A stretch of 64,000 nucleotides of DNA from Acinetobacter sp. ANC 3832 (GCF_002135415.1 NZ_NEGJ01000006.1:159439-223438), one strand, 5' to 3'; shown: positions 1-8,979, numbered from the stretch's first letter. The notes: generated from the letters alone by a model not told the origin. Translations and numbers: made by a program.

Positions 1-371
1 CTCCCAAAACCACCGCCTTGACCGCCAAAACCACCTTGACCACCGAAGCCGCCTTGTTGACCGCCACCGAAGCCGCCTTGTTGACCGCCACCGAAGCCAC
101 CTTGTTGACCGCCACCGAAGCTACCAGGAGCACCAGCAGGAGCACCAGCAGGAGCACCAGCAGGACGTGGGTTACGTGCAGGTACTACAGTCGAAATAGC
201 ATGCTTATAAACCATTTGGCTTACTGTATTTTTTAATAAAACAACATATTGGTCAAAAGATTCAATATGACCTTGCAATTTAATACCGTTTACTAAAAAG
301 ATAGAAACAGGAATGCGTTCTTTACGGAGAGAATTTAAGAACGGATCTTGTAAAGTTTGACCTTTAGACAT
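1..371 (-). CDS. hfq: RNA chaperone Hfq, C-terminus cut by window edge
   Basis: Hexameric Sm-like chaperone that pairs small RNAs with mRNAs. Read on the minus strand, the first 65 or so residues match the enterobacterial Hfq core almost exactly: QDPFLN near residues 8-13, the Sm1 region around 20-45, and the Sm2 motif YKHAIST at about 55-61. The core is followed by Ala-Pro-Gly repeats and then by [12 protein letters not shown] octapeptides that run off position 1, so 123 residues are visible and the stop is not. E. coli Hfq is about 102 residues, so the tail is unusually long; a glycine-rich tail is known in Acinetobacter and Moraxella Hfq. It lies 91 bases downstream of miaA on the same strand, the classical mutL-miaA-hfq order. 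Confidence 0.97.
   Translation of the reverse strand, partial: MSKGQTLQDPFLNSLRKERIPVSIFLVNGIKLQGHIESFDQYVVLLKNTVSQMVYKHAISTVVPARNPRPAGAPAGAPAGAPGSFGGGQQGGFGGGQQGGFGGGQQGGFGGQGGFGGQGGGFG
40..162. repeat. In-gene tandem repeats coding the Hfq tail
   Basis: Two adjoining tandem arrays lie inside hfq. Positions about 40-120 carry a 24-base unit (three copies plus a partial) encoding the octapeptide FGGGQQGG. Positions about 127-162 carry a 12-base unit repeated three times encoding Ala-Gly-Ala-Pro. Near-identical copies of this kind can gain or lose units by slippage, so tail length may differ between strains. Confidence 0.8.
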
Positions 372-462
372 TTTATACTCCAAAAAAATTTAAAATCAGC
401 GCAAAAACTATCTTTGATTTTTCAATTAAAAATTATAAAAAAGATAGTGTGTAAATTTTGCT

Positions 463-1407
463 TTATCCATATAAGTTTCGCAAGTCTTCTTGAGCCTGCT
501 TTATTGTCAAATAAGTTTTAAATTGGTGTGTTTCTTGCAAAGAACGTAACCAAGTGTATTGACGTTTTGCCAATTGTCGTGTCGCAAATAAAGACTTATC
601 CTCCATTTCTTGTTTACTTTTATGACATACATCACTATTTTTAAGAAAATCTAAAGCTTGGCGATATCCCACTGATCGAGCAGCGGGTAAATTTTCATTG
701 AGATCGTATTTTTTCATAAGAAACTCGACCTCATTTAAAAATCCGATTTCCCACATTTTTTTTAGTCTTAACTCAATCCTTTGATGTAATTGTACACGGT
801 CAGGCATCAAGGCGTAGTTATGAAAACTGTAACGATATGCAACATTTTTAGGTTGTTCTGCTTGTAATTTTGTAATTGGCTGTCCAGTAATTTTAAAGAC
901 CTCTAAAGCACGAATAATTCTCTGCTTATCGCTGACTTTAAACTTTTCACCAGCTAAAGGATCGACCATTTTCAATTCTTGATAAACGGCATCCCAACCT
1001 TGATTATCAGCTTTAGCTTCAATTTCAGCACGAATTGCTGGATCAGCACTCGGTAGATTATCTGATAATCCTTCAAGTAAAGACTTAAAATATAGCATCG
1101 TTCCACCAACCAAAATCGGTGTTTTCCCGCGTTGATGAATATCATCAATTAAAACACACGCATCTTCAACAAATTGTGCTGCCGAATAAACTTCCAAAGG
1201 CGTAATAATATCGATTAAATGGTGCGGATATTGCGCCTGCTCCTCTTTGGTCGGTTTAGCTGTACCAATATCCATATCTTTATAAACAAGCGCAGAATCG
1301 ACTGAAATAAGCTCAAAACCACCTCGTTCATATAACTCACATGCCAAAGCCGTTTTCCCACTTGCCGTAGGCCCCATTAAATTGATGACGGGCAATTGAT
1401 TTGACAT
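463..1407 (-). CDS. miaA: tRNA dimethylallyltransferase MiaA
   Basis: Transfers a dimethylallyl group to the exocyclic amine of A37 in tRNAs reading UNN codons, the first step towards ms2i6A. The 314-residue product has the family length. The P-loop GPTASGKT is at residues 12-19, followed by the [16 protein letters not shown] segment near 37-52, a GGTMLYF motif near 101-107, and a C-terminal [12 protein letters not shown] motif typical of MiaA. It starts 6 bases downstream of the mutL stop and precedes hfq, as in many Gammaproteobacteria; in enterobacteria hfq promoters lie within miaA. Confidence 0.97.
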   Translation of the reverse strand: MSNQLPVINLMGPTASGKTALACELYERGGFELISVDSALVYKDMDIGTAKPTKEEQAQYPHHLIDIITPLEVYSAAQFVEDACVLIDDIHQRGKTPILVGGTMLYFKSLLEGLSDNLPSADPAIRAEIEAKADNQGWDAVYQELKMVDPLAGEKFKVSDKQRIIRALEVFKITGQPITKLQAEQPKNVAYRYSFHNYALMPDRVQLHQRIELRLKKMWEIGFLNEVEFLMKKYDLNENLPAARSVGYRQALDFLKNSDVCHKSKQEMEDKSLFATRQLAKRQYTWLRSLQETHQFKTYLTIKQAQEDLRNLYG

Positions 1408-1413
1408 GTACAG

Positions 1414-3387
1414 CTACTCTCCTCGAGCAAATAATTTATCTAATTGAGCCAATGGAAATGCACGCCATGTTGGACGACCATGATTACATTGACTCGCAAA
1501 TTCGGTTTGTTCCATTTGGCGCAATAAAGCATTCATTTCAGATAAGCTCAGCATGCGATGCGCACGAACTGCTCCATGACATGCCATGCCTGCTAAAATT
1601 TGATCACGCTTTTGTTGCAAAGCTTGAGCTTCATCATTTGGATCAAGATCATTCAGCAATTCAGGAACCAAAGCACTAAAATCTGCTTTGTGTAAAATGG
1701 CAGGCACACCGCGTACAATCACTTGATCATCGCCATATTGATCAATGTCCAAACCTAAACGTTCTAATTGTGGTTTAAGTTCATCAATACGCATAGCTTG
1801 CATACGCGTAATAGAAATGACTTTTGGAATAAGCAATTGCTGAGACATCCAAAATTCAGGTTTATCCCATGCCATTTTCATTTGCTGTAATAAAATACGT
1901 TCATGAGCAGCATGCATATCTACAATAATTAAGCCTTCAGTATTCTGTGCAAGAATATAAATGCCATGTAATTGTGCGATTGCAATGCCAAGCGGAAACT
2001 CATCCACTTTGCTCGGTGCAGACTCAAATTGACCATCTACATTTGCAGTATTTTCATCAGTAGATTGTTCTCTTAAAGGTGCTAAGTAGCTCTTTAATGC
2101 GTTATTGAGTTGTTGTGTACCTGAATAAGGTGTTTGAGGTTGATATGCAACGCTTTGTGGTCGATTAGAACTAAAATCTGTGAGTGTATTTTCTATATTT
2201 AAAGATACTTCTGCATTGCTTAGGCTATTTACATTTTGTAGGTGTTGATTATTTGCATCACGATGTAACTGAAATTGTTCCTGATAACGAGGCTGTGGCT
2301 GATTCAACACATTCTCTGCTTCATTCTGTTTCATTGCCGAAGACAAATCAGCCATTGCAGTCTGAAACTGAGATAAAACTGATTTGGCATAATGGCGTAC
2401 AAATTCATGTACTTCGCGTTGATTTAAAAAACGAATTTCATGCTTAGTCGGATGCACATTCACATCGATATTTTCAGGATCAACTTCTAAAAATAGCAAA
2501 TAACCTGCATGTTGATGTCCATGCAAAATCCCATCATAAGCCATGCGTAAGGCATGTGAGATGGTTTTATCTTTTACAATACGACCATTCACATAGACAT
2601 ACTGCAAATCCGCCTGCGCTCTAGCATCAGAAGGATGTCCAAGCCAACCAGATAAACGCATATGAATACTGTCCGCATCCATCCAATAAGCATTTTCTGT
2701 GAATGGACGACCCAACAGTTGTTGGACTCGTTGAAAACGCAACTCACCACTATCTGCAATGGGTAAATTCAAACGAATATTATCGTTATGTTCTAACACA
2801 AAACGGATATCAAAATGAGTTAATGCCATACGGCGTACAATTTCTTCAATATGCCCGTATTCTGTGGTGGGTTTTTTTAAAAATTTACGTCGTGCAGGTA
2901 CATTAAAGAATAAATCTTGAATGCGAATATGTGTGCCTTGCTGAGAAGCAACTGCTTGAATATCTTGATGATCAAATGCAGTTCCATTGACTTCCAGTTG
3001 ATAGCCCACACCTGAATCATCTTGACTACTGGTTAAAGTTAATCGTGAAACAGCAGCAATCGATGCCAAAGCCTCTCCACGAAACCCTAGACTCATGATC
3101 GCTTGTAAATCTTCCGCTGTTTGAATTTTACTGGTCGCATGTCGGGTCACAGAGAGAGCTAAATCATCTGGATGGATTCCTCGCCCATTATCAATGATTT
3201 CAATGAGTGTACTACCACCCTGTGCCACACGAATGATCAGTTCAGTTGCACCTGCATCAATTGAATTTTCAAGTAATTCTTTCACCACAGATGATGGGCG
3301 TTCAATCACCTCACCCGCAGCAATTTGATTGGCTAATGCAGGATTTAAAGTCTGAATGCGTCTTAAACTGATTTCTTCACGTTGCAT
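1414..3387 (-). CDS. mutL: DNA mismatch repair protein MutL (endonuclease-type)
   Basis: GHKL-type ATPase that couples MutS mismatch recognition to strand incision. The N-terminal ATPase shows KELLENSIDAGA with E37 and N41, DNGRGI and GFRGEAL; a low-complexity linker spans about 340-470; a C-terminal dimerisation domain ends the 657-residue protein. The C-terminal domain carries metal-site motifs of nicking MutL proteins: D490-M-H-A-x-x-E496, ACHGAVRA at about 602-609 and CNHGRP at 634-639. The glutamate expected four residues after E496 is Gln501. Enterobacterial MutL lacks these motifs because MutH nicks instead. It lies between tsaE and miaA on the same strand. Confidence 0.97.
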   Translation of the reverse strand: MQREEISLRRIQTLNPALANQIAAGEVIERPSSVVKELLENSIDAGATELIIRVAQGGSTLIEIIDNGRGIHPDDLALSVTRHATSKIQTAEDLQAIMSLGFRGEALASIAAVSRLTLTSSQDDSGVGYQLEVNGTAFDHQDIQAVASQQGTHIRIQDLFFNVPARRKFLKKPTTEYGHIEEIVRRMALTHFDIRFVLEHNDNIRLNLPIADSGELRFQRVQQLLGRPFTENAYWMDADSIHMRLSGWLGHPSDARAQADLQYVYVNGRIVKDKTISHALRMAYDGILHGHQHAGYLLFLEVDPENIDVNVHPTKHEIRFLNQREVHEFVRHYAKSVLSQFQTAMADLSSAMKQNEAENVLNQPQPRYQEQFQLHRDANNQHLQNVNSLSNAEVSLNIENTLTDFSSNRPQSVAYQPQTPYSGTQQLNNALKSYLAPLREQSTDENTANVDGQFESAPSKVDEFPLGIAIAQLHGIYILAQNTEGLIIVDMHAAHERILLQQMKMAWDKPEFWMSQQLLIPKVISITRMQAMRIDELKPQLERLGLDIDQYGDDQVIVRGVPAILHKADFSALVPELLNDLDPNDEAQALQQKRDQILAGMACHGAVRAHRMLSLSEMNALLRQMEQTEFASQCNHGRPTWRAFPLAQLDKLFARGE

Positions 3388-3431
3388 TGGATAACCTGTG
3401 TTTTATGCGTAATAACAGCAAATATCATGCT

Positions 3432-3899
3432 TTAAACTGATTTTTGTAGCGATTGTAATAGAGCTTTTGAATGAAAATTTAATGTCACTTCACGTACTGT
3501 TTCATCATCCGACTTTTGAATATCAATAATGCAATCGGCTTGCGGAATCTCATCTCCACCTTTTGATGGCCACTCAAATAAAAAGAGTGCATCAGACACA
3601 TCTAAATAATCACGAATCCCCATAAGTTCAAGCTCATAAGGATCATTCAGGCGATAAAGATCAAAATGGAAGACGTCTCGACCTGAAATATGATAAGGCT
3701 CGACCAATGTATAAGTTGGACTTTTTACAGCCCCTTGATGTCCTAAACTTTGCAACCAATAACGCGTTAAGGTAGTTTTTCCTGCACCAAGATCGCCAAT
3801 CAAATAAATCACACCTTGAGTCATATTTTGCGCTAATTTTTGCGCTAATTTTTGCGTATCTTGTTCATTGCTCAGACTGAATTTAAATGAATATTGCAT
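3432..3899 (-). CDS. tsaE: tRNA threonylcarbamoyladenosine ATPase TsaE
   Basis: ATPase partner of TsaB/TsaD in formation of t6A37 on ANN-decoding tRNAs. The Walker A motif GDLGAGKT falls at residues 35-42 with the start used here; [11 protein letters not shown] and FHFDLYRL segments are typical of the family. An upstream in-frame ATG at 3965 would add 22 residues with no family similarity, so the ATG at 3899 (155 residues) is preferred, although neither start has a clear ribosome binding site. A short duplication encodes KLAQKLAQ near residues 17-24. It ends 44 bases before mutL and is probably the first gene of the tsaE-mutL-miaA-hfq run. Confidence 0.93.
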   Translation of the reverse strand: MQYSFKFSLSNEQDTQKLAQKLAQNMTQGVIYLIGDLGAGKTTLTRYWLQSLGHQGAVKSPTYTLVEPYHISGRDVFHFDLYRLNDPYELELMGIRDYLDVSDALFLFEWPSKGGDEIPQADCIIDIQKSDDETVREVTLNFHSKALLQSLQKSV

Positions 3900-4061
3900 G
3901 GCGCTCACAACTTGACTCACAACATGATTAAAACAAGGCATTATGATAACATTGCATGTCTGCAAAACCTATGTTGCTTTGTGATGAATATGCGTCATCT
4001 GCCTATTTTTTGCAGTTGTATTTTCTTGCCTTCTTTTTAAATTAAGCTGATTCACTTCTCA

Positions 4062-4976
4062 ATGAACCATTCAAAAATTGCACCTGAATACCAACCCTCG
4101 ATGATTAATGGTGTTACAGCCAGTAAAGTCTTTTTACCCAATGAAAATACTGATCAGACTGTATTTGAATATTTATGTGTGCATTTTGCACATATTAAAA
4201 ACAATGAATGGCAACAGCGTTTTCAAGATCAACTGATTATTGATATGCAAGGTCAAGCACTGACCATGACATCAGCGTATCAAGCCAATACCCATATTTA
4301 TTACTATCGTTTTCTAGAAAATGAAATTCATGTACCATTTTATGAAAAGATAATTTTTGAAAATGCTGATTTATTGGTTGTAGATAAACCACACTTTCTC
4401 ACCATGAGTCCAACAGGACAATATGTGCAAGAAACCTTACTGGTTCGCCTTAAAAAAACCACGCAAAATGTAGACTTAACCCCTATTCATCGCTTAGACC
4501 GAGAAACAGCAGGTGTAGTTTTATTCTCAAAGCGGCCTGAGACTCGTGGCATTTATCAACAAATGTTTGCTGAGCGTAAAGTCCAAAAAACTTATCATGC
4601 GATTGCTCCATTTCGTAAAGATTTAGATTTCCCACAATTTGTACATTTAAGAATGGAAAAGGGACAACCTTTTTACACCATGTCTGTTGTAGACGGCGAA
4701 AAAAATAGCAGTACTGAAATAGCGCTTTTAGAACATAATGATCAATGGGCTAAATACTGTCTTAAACCTCAGACAGGGAAACAACACCAACTACGCGTGC
4801 ATCTCAATTATTTGAATATTCCAATTAAAAATGACCCTTTCTATCCACATGTCATACATAAAAAAGACAATGACTTTTCAATGCCCTTACAGCTACTTGC
4901 CAAAGAAATTTGCTTCATTGATCCTGTTACTTTAGTTGAAATGTGCTTTTGTTCAGACAATGTATTAACACTATAA
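4062..4976 (+). CDS. RluA-family pseudouridine synthase
   Basis: Isomerises a uridine in rRNA or tRNA to pseudouridine. The RluA signature HRLDRETAG lies at residues 143-151 with catalytic D146; VVDKP near 106 and GKQHQLRVH in the C-terminal half are further family motifs. The N-terminal 90 residues are not a clear S4 domain. With 304 residues it fits the RluA/RluC/RluD group but the exact target cannot be assigned by eye. Divergent from tsaE, with about 160 bases between the two start codons; no obvious operon partner. Confidence 0.88.
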   Translation: MNHSKIAPEYQPSMINGVTASKVFLPNENTDQTVFEYLCVHFAHIKNNEWQQRFQDQLIIDMQGQALTMTSAYQANTHIYYYRFLENEIHVPFYEKIIFENADLLVVDKPHFLTMSPTGQYVQETLLVRLKKTTQNVDLTPIHRLDRETAGVVLFSKRPETRGIYQQMFAERKVQKTYHAIAPFRKDLDFPQFVHLRMEKGQPFYTMSVVDGEKNSSTEIALLEHNDQWAKYCLKPQTGKQHQLRVHLNYLNIPIKNDPFYPHVIHKKDNDFSMPLQLLAKEICFIDPVTLVEMCFCSDNVLTL

Positions 4977-5083
4977 TTTCATTGTAATGACAAAAACTTT
5001 ACTTTTTATCGATTAAAGATTGAAATTACAATTAGTTCGATTAAAATAACTGCTCAAACTATAAGGTTGTTTGGTTTAAATTC

Positions 5084-5395
5084 ATGAGAAAAACAGAAGT
5101 TTATCAAGTCAGACTTGACTCACAAGAAAAGAAACAAGCGTTTGCTGTTTTCAAGCAATTGGGGATTACACCTGCTCAAGCGGTTCGTCTTTTTTTCAAA
5201 CAAGTGGTACTCACGAAGTCCATTCCTTTTGCGATTGAAAATCAAAGCATTAACATTGAGCAATTACTCAAGCTTAGAAAACTAAAGCAAGAACAACAAA
5301 ATACTCCCCTATCCGATGCACAAACTGATTTATCTGATGATGATGATATTTTTGCAGAATTGAATGCCATCTTAGGAGAAAGTGACAAAACTTAA
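5084..5395 (+). CDS. RelB/DinJ-family antitoxin, apparently orphan
   Basis: A 103-residue protein starting MRKTEVYQVRLDSQEK, with the N-terminal ribbon-helix-helix pattern of RelB/DinJ antitoxins: a beta strand (VYQVRLD), then KKQAFAVFKQLGITPAQAVRLFFKQVV, typical of DinJ. The C-terminal third is acidic (runs of Asp near 85-91), as expected for the toxin-wrapping tail. No RelE/YafQ-like toxin lies on either side: the next gene, 96 bases downstream, is a GNAT acetyltransferase. It may be a solitary regulator or antidote, or may pair with the GNAT protein; the usual antitoxins of GNAT toxins are DUF1778 proteins, which this is not. Confidence 0.85.
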   Translation: MRKTEVYQVRLDSQEKKQAFAVFKQLGITPAQAVRLFFKQVVLTKSIPFAIENQSINIEQLLKLRKLKQEQQNTPLSDAQTDLSDDDDIFAELNAILGESDKT

Positions 5396-5491
5396 CAGTG
5401 ACGCATTTTCAAACAATATTTTTACTATAGTTTTGATTTTTTTAGTTATGCTCACTTGCACAGCCAATAATAATTGCAAGGAGTTTTAACG

Positions 5492-5935
5492 ATGATTGTC
5501 CGTCGCGCTACTTTTGAAGACCTGCATCAACTTGCTATTTTATTTGATGAGTATCGCCAATTTTATGGCTCATCTTCTAACATTAAAGAATCTTTCTCTT
5601 TTTTAAAGCAACGTTTTGAAAATAAAGAAAGTGTCATTTTTATTCATATTAAAGATGATGTGATTACAGGTTTTGTACTGCTTTATTTAGGTTTTTCTTC
5701 ACTTGCATGTTCAATTTATTATATTTTAGATGATGTCTACGTTACACCTACATACCGCAGACAAGGTTCAGCCAAACAATTGATTGATACAGCTATCCTC
5801 TTTGCACGACATGAAAATGCGTTAAGAATTAGTTTAGAAACTCAAAAAAGCAATTATCAGTCACATCAACTTTATGAACAAATGGGCTTCGTTAAAGATG
5901 ATGCATTTCAGACCTATCACTGCTTCCTCAAATAA
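5492..5935 (+). CDS. GNAT-family N-acetyltransferase
   Basis: Predicted acetyl-CoA-dependent acyltransferase of 147 residues. The order of elements fits GNAT: an N-terminal strand MIVRRATFEDLHQL, the central strand YYILDDVYVTPTYRRQGSAKQLID (motif A, with R-R-Q-G-S-A binding the pyrophosphate of CoA) near residues 80-103, and a C-terminal SHQLYEQMGF motif B. The ATG at 5492 follows an AAGGAG ribosome binding site 9 bases upstream; a TTG at 5474 is in frame but lies before that site. The substrate is unknown. It lies behind an orphan DinJ-like antitoxin gene. Confidence 0.87.
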   Translation: MIVRRATFEDLHQLAILFDEYRQFYGSSSNIKESFSFLKQRFENKESVIFIHIKDDVITGFVLLYLGFSSLACSIYYILDDVYVTPTYRRQGSAKQLIDTAILFARHENALRISLETQKSNYQSHQLYEQMGFVKDDAFQTYHCFLK

Positions 5936-5960
5936 CGATCAAGCAAATAGTGACGACCAT

Positions 5961-6686
5961 TTAAATTGAAGCGAACGCGATATTTGGCATATTTTTGGCT
6001 GCCATAATTTGAGCTTCATTTAAATAGATCCACTCACCTTCAGCTAGTTCAGTTAATGCCAATTGCCCGACTTGTTGACGATGTAAAGTTTCAACTTTAT
6101 TTCCAACCGCAGCTAGCATCCTTTTAACTTGATGATATACGCCTTGGTGAATCGCCATACTTAATTCATGTTCAGCCAAACGTGTGACATCAGTCGCAGC
6201 AAAAGTACCCGTTTCATTTCTCAACTCCACCCCTTGTTCGAGTTGTTGGAGTTGCTCATCACGGATTGGATCAGCGGTTTGCATTCGATAAACTTTTGGC
6301 ACATGTTTTTTCGGATGTGTTAACGCTTGTAGAAATTGCCCATCATCTGTAAGCAATAACAAACCTGTCGTATCTTGGTCTAAACGACCTACACATTGAA
6401 TGCCACGATTCATAAGAATGTCATCAAAAAAATCAAATACACTAAAATGATGTGTTGCTTGATGTGAGCACTCATAGTTTTGAGGTTTATTTAAAGCAAT
6501 ATAGACTTTTTCTCGATACTGATAATCTTGACCATGTACTGAAAATTGTAATTGTTGAAGATCGAGTTTTAATTTTGCTGAATCAACGATTTCACCATTA
6601 ATGGCAACTGCACCACTTTTAATTAATTGCTGACAATGTTTTCGTGAGCCAAAGCCCTGTGATTGCAACATTTTCTCAACAAACAT
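5961..6686 (-). CDS. rsuA: 16S rRNA pseudouridine synthase, RsuA family
   Basis: Two-domain enzyme: an N-terminal S4 RNA-binding domain (residues 1-55, GFGSRKHCQQLIKSGAVAING) and a catalytic domain with GRLDQDTTGLLLLTDDG, where D103 is the predicted nucleophile; E. coli RsuA uses D102. HQGVYHQVKRMLAAVG in the C-terminal half is the typical RsuA/RluB motif. Length of 241 residues matches RsuA (about 231) rather than longer RluB/RluF enzymes, so pseudouridine 516 of 16S rRNA is the likely product. Convergent with the GNAT gene, 25 bases apart. Confidence 0.88.
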   Translation of the reverse strand: MFVEKMLQSQGFGSRKHCQQLIKSGAVAINGEIVDSAKLKLDLQQLQFSVHGQDYQYREKVYIALNKPQNYECSHQATHHFSVFDFFDDILMNRGIQCVGRLDQDTTGLLLLTDDGQFLQALTHPKKHVPKVYRMQTADPIRDEQLQQLEQGVELRNETGTFAATDVTRLAEHELSMAIHQGVYHQVKRMLAAVGNKVETLHRQQVGQLALTELAEGEWIYLNEAQIMAAKNMPNIAFASI

Positions 6687-6810
6687 GATCTATATCATCC
6701 AAACGCTAAAGCAAAAGGAATTCTAACTGAAATCAGTCTAAATTTCTTTGAGGCTGATTTTATTGTTGCACTCATTTCCTACATACACTTAGTTCGTTAT
6801 GAGCATACTT

Positions 6811-7692
6811 TTAGAAAATGAGAGATTTGTGCGCACTCATTCCTGCAAGCATGCCATCTCCAACAGCTAAAGGAACTGAACCACCTAAGCGCGCGACATC
6901 ACCACATGCAAAAATGCCTTTGACTGATGTTTCTTTTAATACTGAAGTTTGAAGAAATTGTCCAAATTCATTTTTTTCAATTTTACATCCTAATTTCTCA
7001 ATCCATGCTTGTTGTATTTGTGGCTTTGTTTGAACAAATAAACCATCAAAATGACCAACCTCTCCATGATCAAAAACAATATCTGCATGATGATCAATAC
7101 ATTGAATAGTGCGATCATCCAGAATCACAGCTCTTTTTTGCAATTGTTCTTTTTCAAAATCATTCAATAATGCCTGACCATTTAAAAGTAATGTTGTTGT
7201 GCCCCAATCAGGAAGCATCATTGCCATATGAAAGGCATGTGGATTGGTTGCCAATATTGCGATATTACCTAAATTTAACTCATAACCATGGCAATACGGA
7301 CAATGAAACACTGATTTCCCCCATCGTTCAGCCAAACCTTGAATATTAGGAAGCTGATCTGTTACACCTGAGGCAATAATAATTCTTTTGGCTTGAATCG
7401 AGCGTAATTGATCTACACAAATATAAAACTCATCTGCAACCGTTTCTATTCGCTTAACCGAGCCAGTTTGCCACTCAAAGGTTGAATACTTTTGTAGCTG
7501 CTCTTTAGCTTGACTGACAATTTCACTTGCCGGTGTACCATCTTGTGTTAGAAAACCATGTGAATGCTCAGCAAATCGATTTCGTCTTTCTCCTGCATCA
7601 ATCACAATGATGTTCTTGCGTGCTCTAACCAAAGGCATTGCTGCTGATAAACCTGCATAACTTCCACCAATAATTGCAACATCGTATAGCAT
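6811..7692 (-). CDS. Thioredoxin-reductase-like FAD/NAD(P) oxidoreductase
   Basis: Flavoprotein of the low-molecular-weight thioredoxin reductase fold. Residues 5-13 form the FAD-binding strand and turn (VAIIGGSYAG), C131 and C134 form a CPYC redox pair placed as in TrxR, and GIFACGDVAR near the C-terminus is the second FAD motif. The NAD(P)-binding glycine motif between them is weak (NIAILATNPHAF). ATG 7692 is preferred over an upstream in-frame start because a GGGGGA ribosome binding site lies just before it and the family begins at MLYDVAIIGG. Divergent from an Rrf2-family regulator across 100 bases with two matching palindromes, so redox-responsive control is inferred. Confidence 0.88.
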   Translation of the reverse strand: MLYDVAIIGGSYAGLSAAMPLVRARKNIIVIDAGERRNRFAEHSHGFLTQDGTPASEIVSQAKEQLQKYSTFEWQTGSVKRIETVADEFYICVDQLRSIQAKRIIIASGVTDQLPNIQGLAERWGKSVFHCPYCHGYELNLGNIAILATNPHAFHMAMMLPDWGTTTLLLNGQALLNDFEKEQLQKRAVILDDRTIQCIDHHADIVFDHGEVGHFDGLFVQTKPQIQQAWIEKLGCKIEKNEFGQFLQTSVLKETSVKGIFACGDVARLGGSVPLAVGDGMLAGMSAHKSLIF

Positions 7693-7708
7693 CGTAATCC
7701 CCCAATAG

Positions 7709-7725
7709 GTAACTTTTAAAGTTAC
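7709..7725. promoter_or_regulatory. Palindromic operator, site 1
   Basis: GTAACTTTTAAAGTTAC is a 17-base perfect palindrome around its central base. It lies 17 bases upstream of the flavoprotein start, and a second copy occurs 40 bases away nearer the Rrf2 gene. Probable binding site for that regulator. Confidence 0.6.
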
Positions 7726-7748
7726 TATATTCAGGTTTGATTCTATTT

Positions 7749-7765
7749 GCAACTTTTGATGTTAC
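7749..7765. promoter_or_regulatory. Palindromic operator, site 2
   Basis: GCAACTTTTGATGTTAC matches site 1 at 14 of 17 positions and keeps the AAC-TTTT-GTTA frame. The 40-base spacing between the two sites is close to four helical turns, placing both on one face of the DNA. It ends 27 bases before the Rrf2 start codon, suggesting autoregulation. Confidence 0.55.
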
Positions 7766-7792
7766 AATTGTATTTATTTGAACATTAACGAT

Positions 7793-8242
7793 ATGCGTAC
7801 AGACAGTAAACTCTCTAGAATGCTCCATGTGCTATTACATATGGCAAGACAGGAGAAATCTTTCACATCAGATGAAATTGCAAAAATGCTCACGACCAAT
7901 CCTGTTGTGGTGAGACGGACGATGTCTGGTCTTAAAAAAGCAGGCTTTGTAAAAGCTGAAAAAGGACCCGGTGGTGGTTGGCAACTGGCGCAAGACTTAT
8001 CCAATATTTCACTTTTTGATATATATGAAGCCGTGGGTGAACCGACTATTTTTGCTTTGGGTAATGAACGAGATCACCCTGATTGTATTGTTGAACAAAT
8101 TGTTAATGAAGCACTCGATCAAGCTCTAAATGAAGCAAAATTACTGCTTATTCAGCAATTAAAATCAACTAAAATGTCTGAACTCGCTTTGGAATTTGAG
8201 CAAAAATTTAACCTTCAGCAATGCACAAAATCACACGATTAA
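7793..8242 (+). CDS. Rrf2-family transcriptional regulator
   Basis: Winged-helix repressor or sensor of 149 residues. The helix-turn-helix is at about 20-50 (FTSDEIAKMLTTNPVVVRRTMSGLKKAG) and the wing at 52-65 (KAEKGPGGGWQL), diagnostic of Rrf2. The three-cysteine cluster ligands of IscR/NsrR are absent; one cysteine (C98) lies in the usual sensing region and a second near the C-terminus, so thiol-based sensing is more plausible than an Fe-S cluster. ATG 7793 is used; a TTG at 7778 is in frame. It is divergent from the CPYC flavoprotein and two matching palindromes lie between them. Confidence 0.9.
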   Translation: MRTDSKLSRMLHVLLHMARQEKSFTSDEIAKMLTTNPVVVRRTMSGLKKAGFVKAEKGPGGGWQLAQDLSNISLFDIYEAVGEPTIFALGNERDHPDCIVEQIVNEALDQALNEAKLLLIQQLKSTKMSELALEFEQKFNLQQCTKSHD

Positions 8243-8430
8243 ATATTTCTCATTGGAAAAAAGCGATAGTTATTGAATAATAGGCTTGTTGCATAATGCT
8301 TTTATTTTTCACCTTACTGAAAAAAATTATTCATGCTTATGCATGATGTCTAACTCGTTGATTCACTAATTTAGCTTGATGTTCACTCTATTTAATATTT
8401 TGTTATAAACGTTAACACGTATGGTTGGTT

Positions 8431-8889
8431 ATGCAAATTTCTAGTCTAGATTTAAACTTAATCGTTCTACTCGTTTTACTTGCATGCGGTGTCTTTAGCC
8501 ACAATTCAGCGGTGACGATAGCAGCAGGTGTCCTTATTGTCTTTAGGATCACCCCTTTAAGTGAGTTTTTCCCTTTACTACAACAACATGGCTTAAATAT
8601 TGGCATCATTATTTTAACCATAGGTGTACTCACGCCGATTGCAAGTGGGAAAATTGCGGGAGAAAGTATTTTAAAATCATTTATGAGTTGGAAATCACTA
8701 TTGGCAATTGCAATTGGCTTACTTGTGGCATGGCTTGGTGGGCGCGGGGTTAAATTAATGAGTAATCAACCTGATGTTGTAGCAGGCTTACTGATTGGAA
8801 CGGTTGCAGGCGTTGCGGTATTACGTGGTGTACCTGTAGGACCGCTGATTGCTGCGGGTATTTTATCGTTATTGATTGGAAATTCTTAA
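8431..8889 (+). CDS. YeaL/DUF441 family inner membrane protein
   Basis: A 152-residue hydrophobic protein with about four to five membrane segments. The regular Gly-rich helices ([44 protein letters not shown]) match the UPF0756/DUF441 family, exemplified by E. coli YeaL, whose role is unknown. The ATG at 8431 gives MQISSLDLN; the TTG at 8425 is in frame and less likely. It stands alone between the Rrf2 gene and a convergent gamma-glutamylcyclotransferase-like gene. Confidence 0.83.
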   Translation: MQISSLDLNLIVLLVLLACGVFSHNSAVTIAAGVLIVFRITPLSEFFPLLQQHGLNIGIIILTIGVLTPIASGKIAGESILKSFMSWKSLLAIAIGLLVAWLGGRGVKLMSNQPDVVAGLLIGTVAGVAVLRGVPVGPLIAAGILSLLIGNS

Positions 8890-8979
8890 GTTTTATACAA
8901 CGACAAAACAACGTGATATTCAATTTTTCAAAACAATAAATATCATCTTTTACATACAATTATTATAAAAAATTTATCA

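Noticed and set aside
3900..3965. N-terminal extension of TsaE from an upstream ATG
   Set aside because: The extra 22 residues match nothing in the family, whose members begin at the internal Met.
8281..8300. TAGGCTTGTTGCATAA resembling the terminal repeat of an IS5/IS903-type element
   Set aside because: No matching second end, target duplication or transposase sequence within reach.
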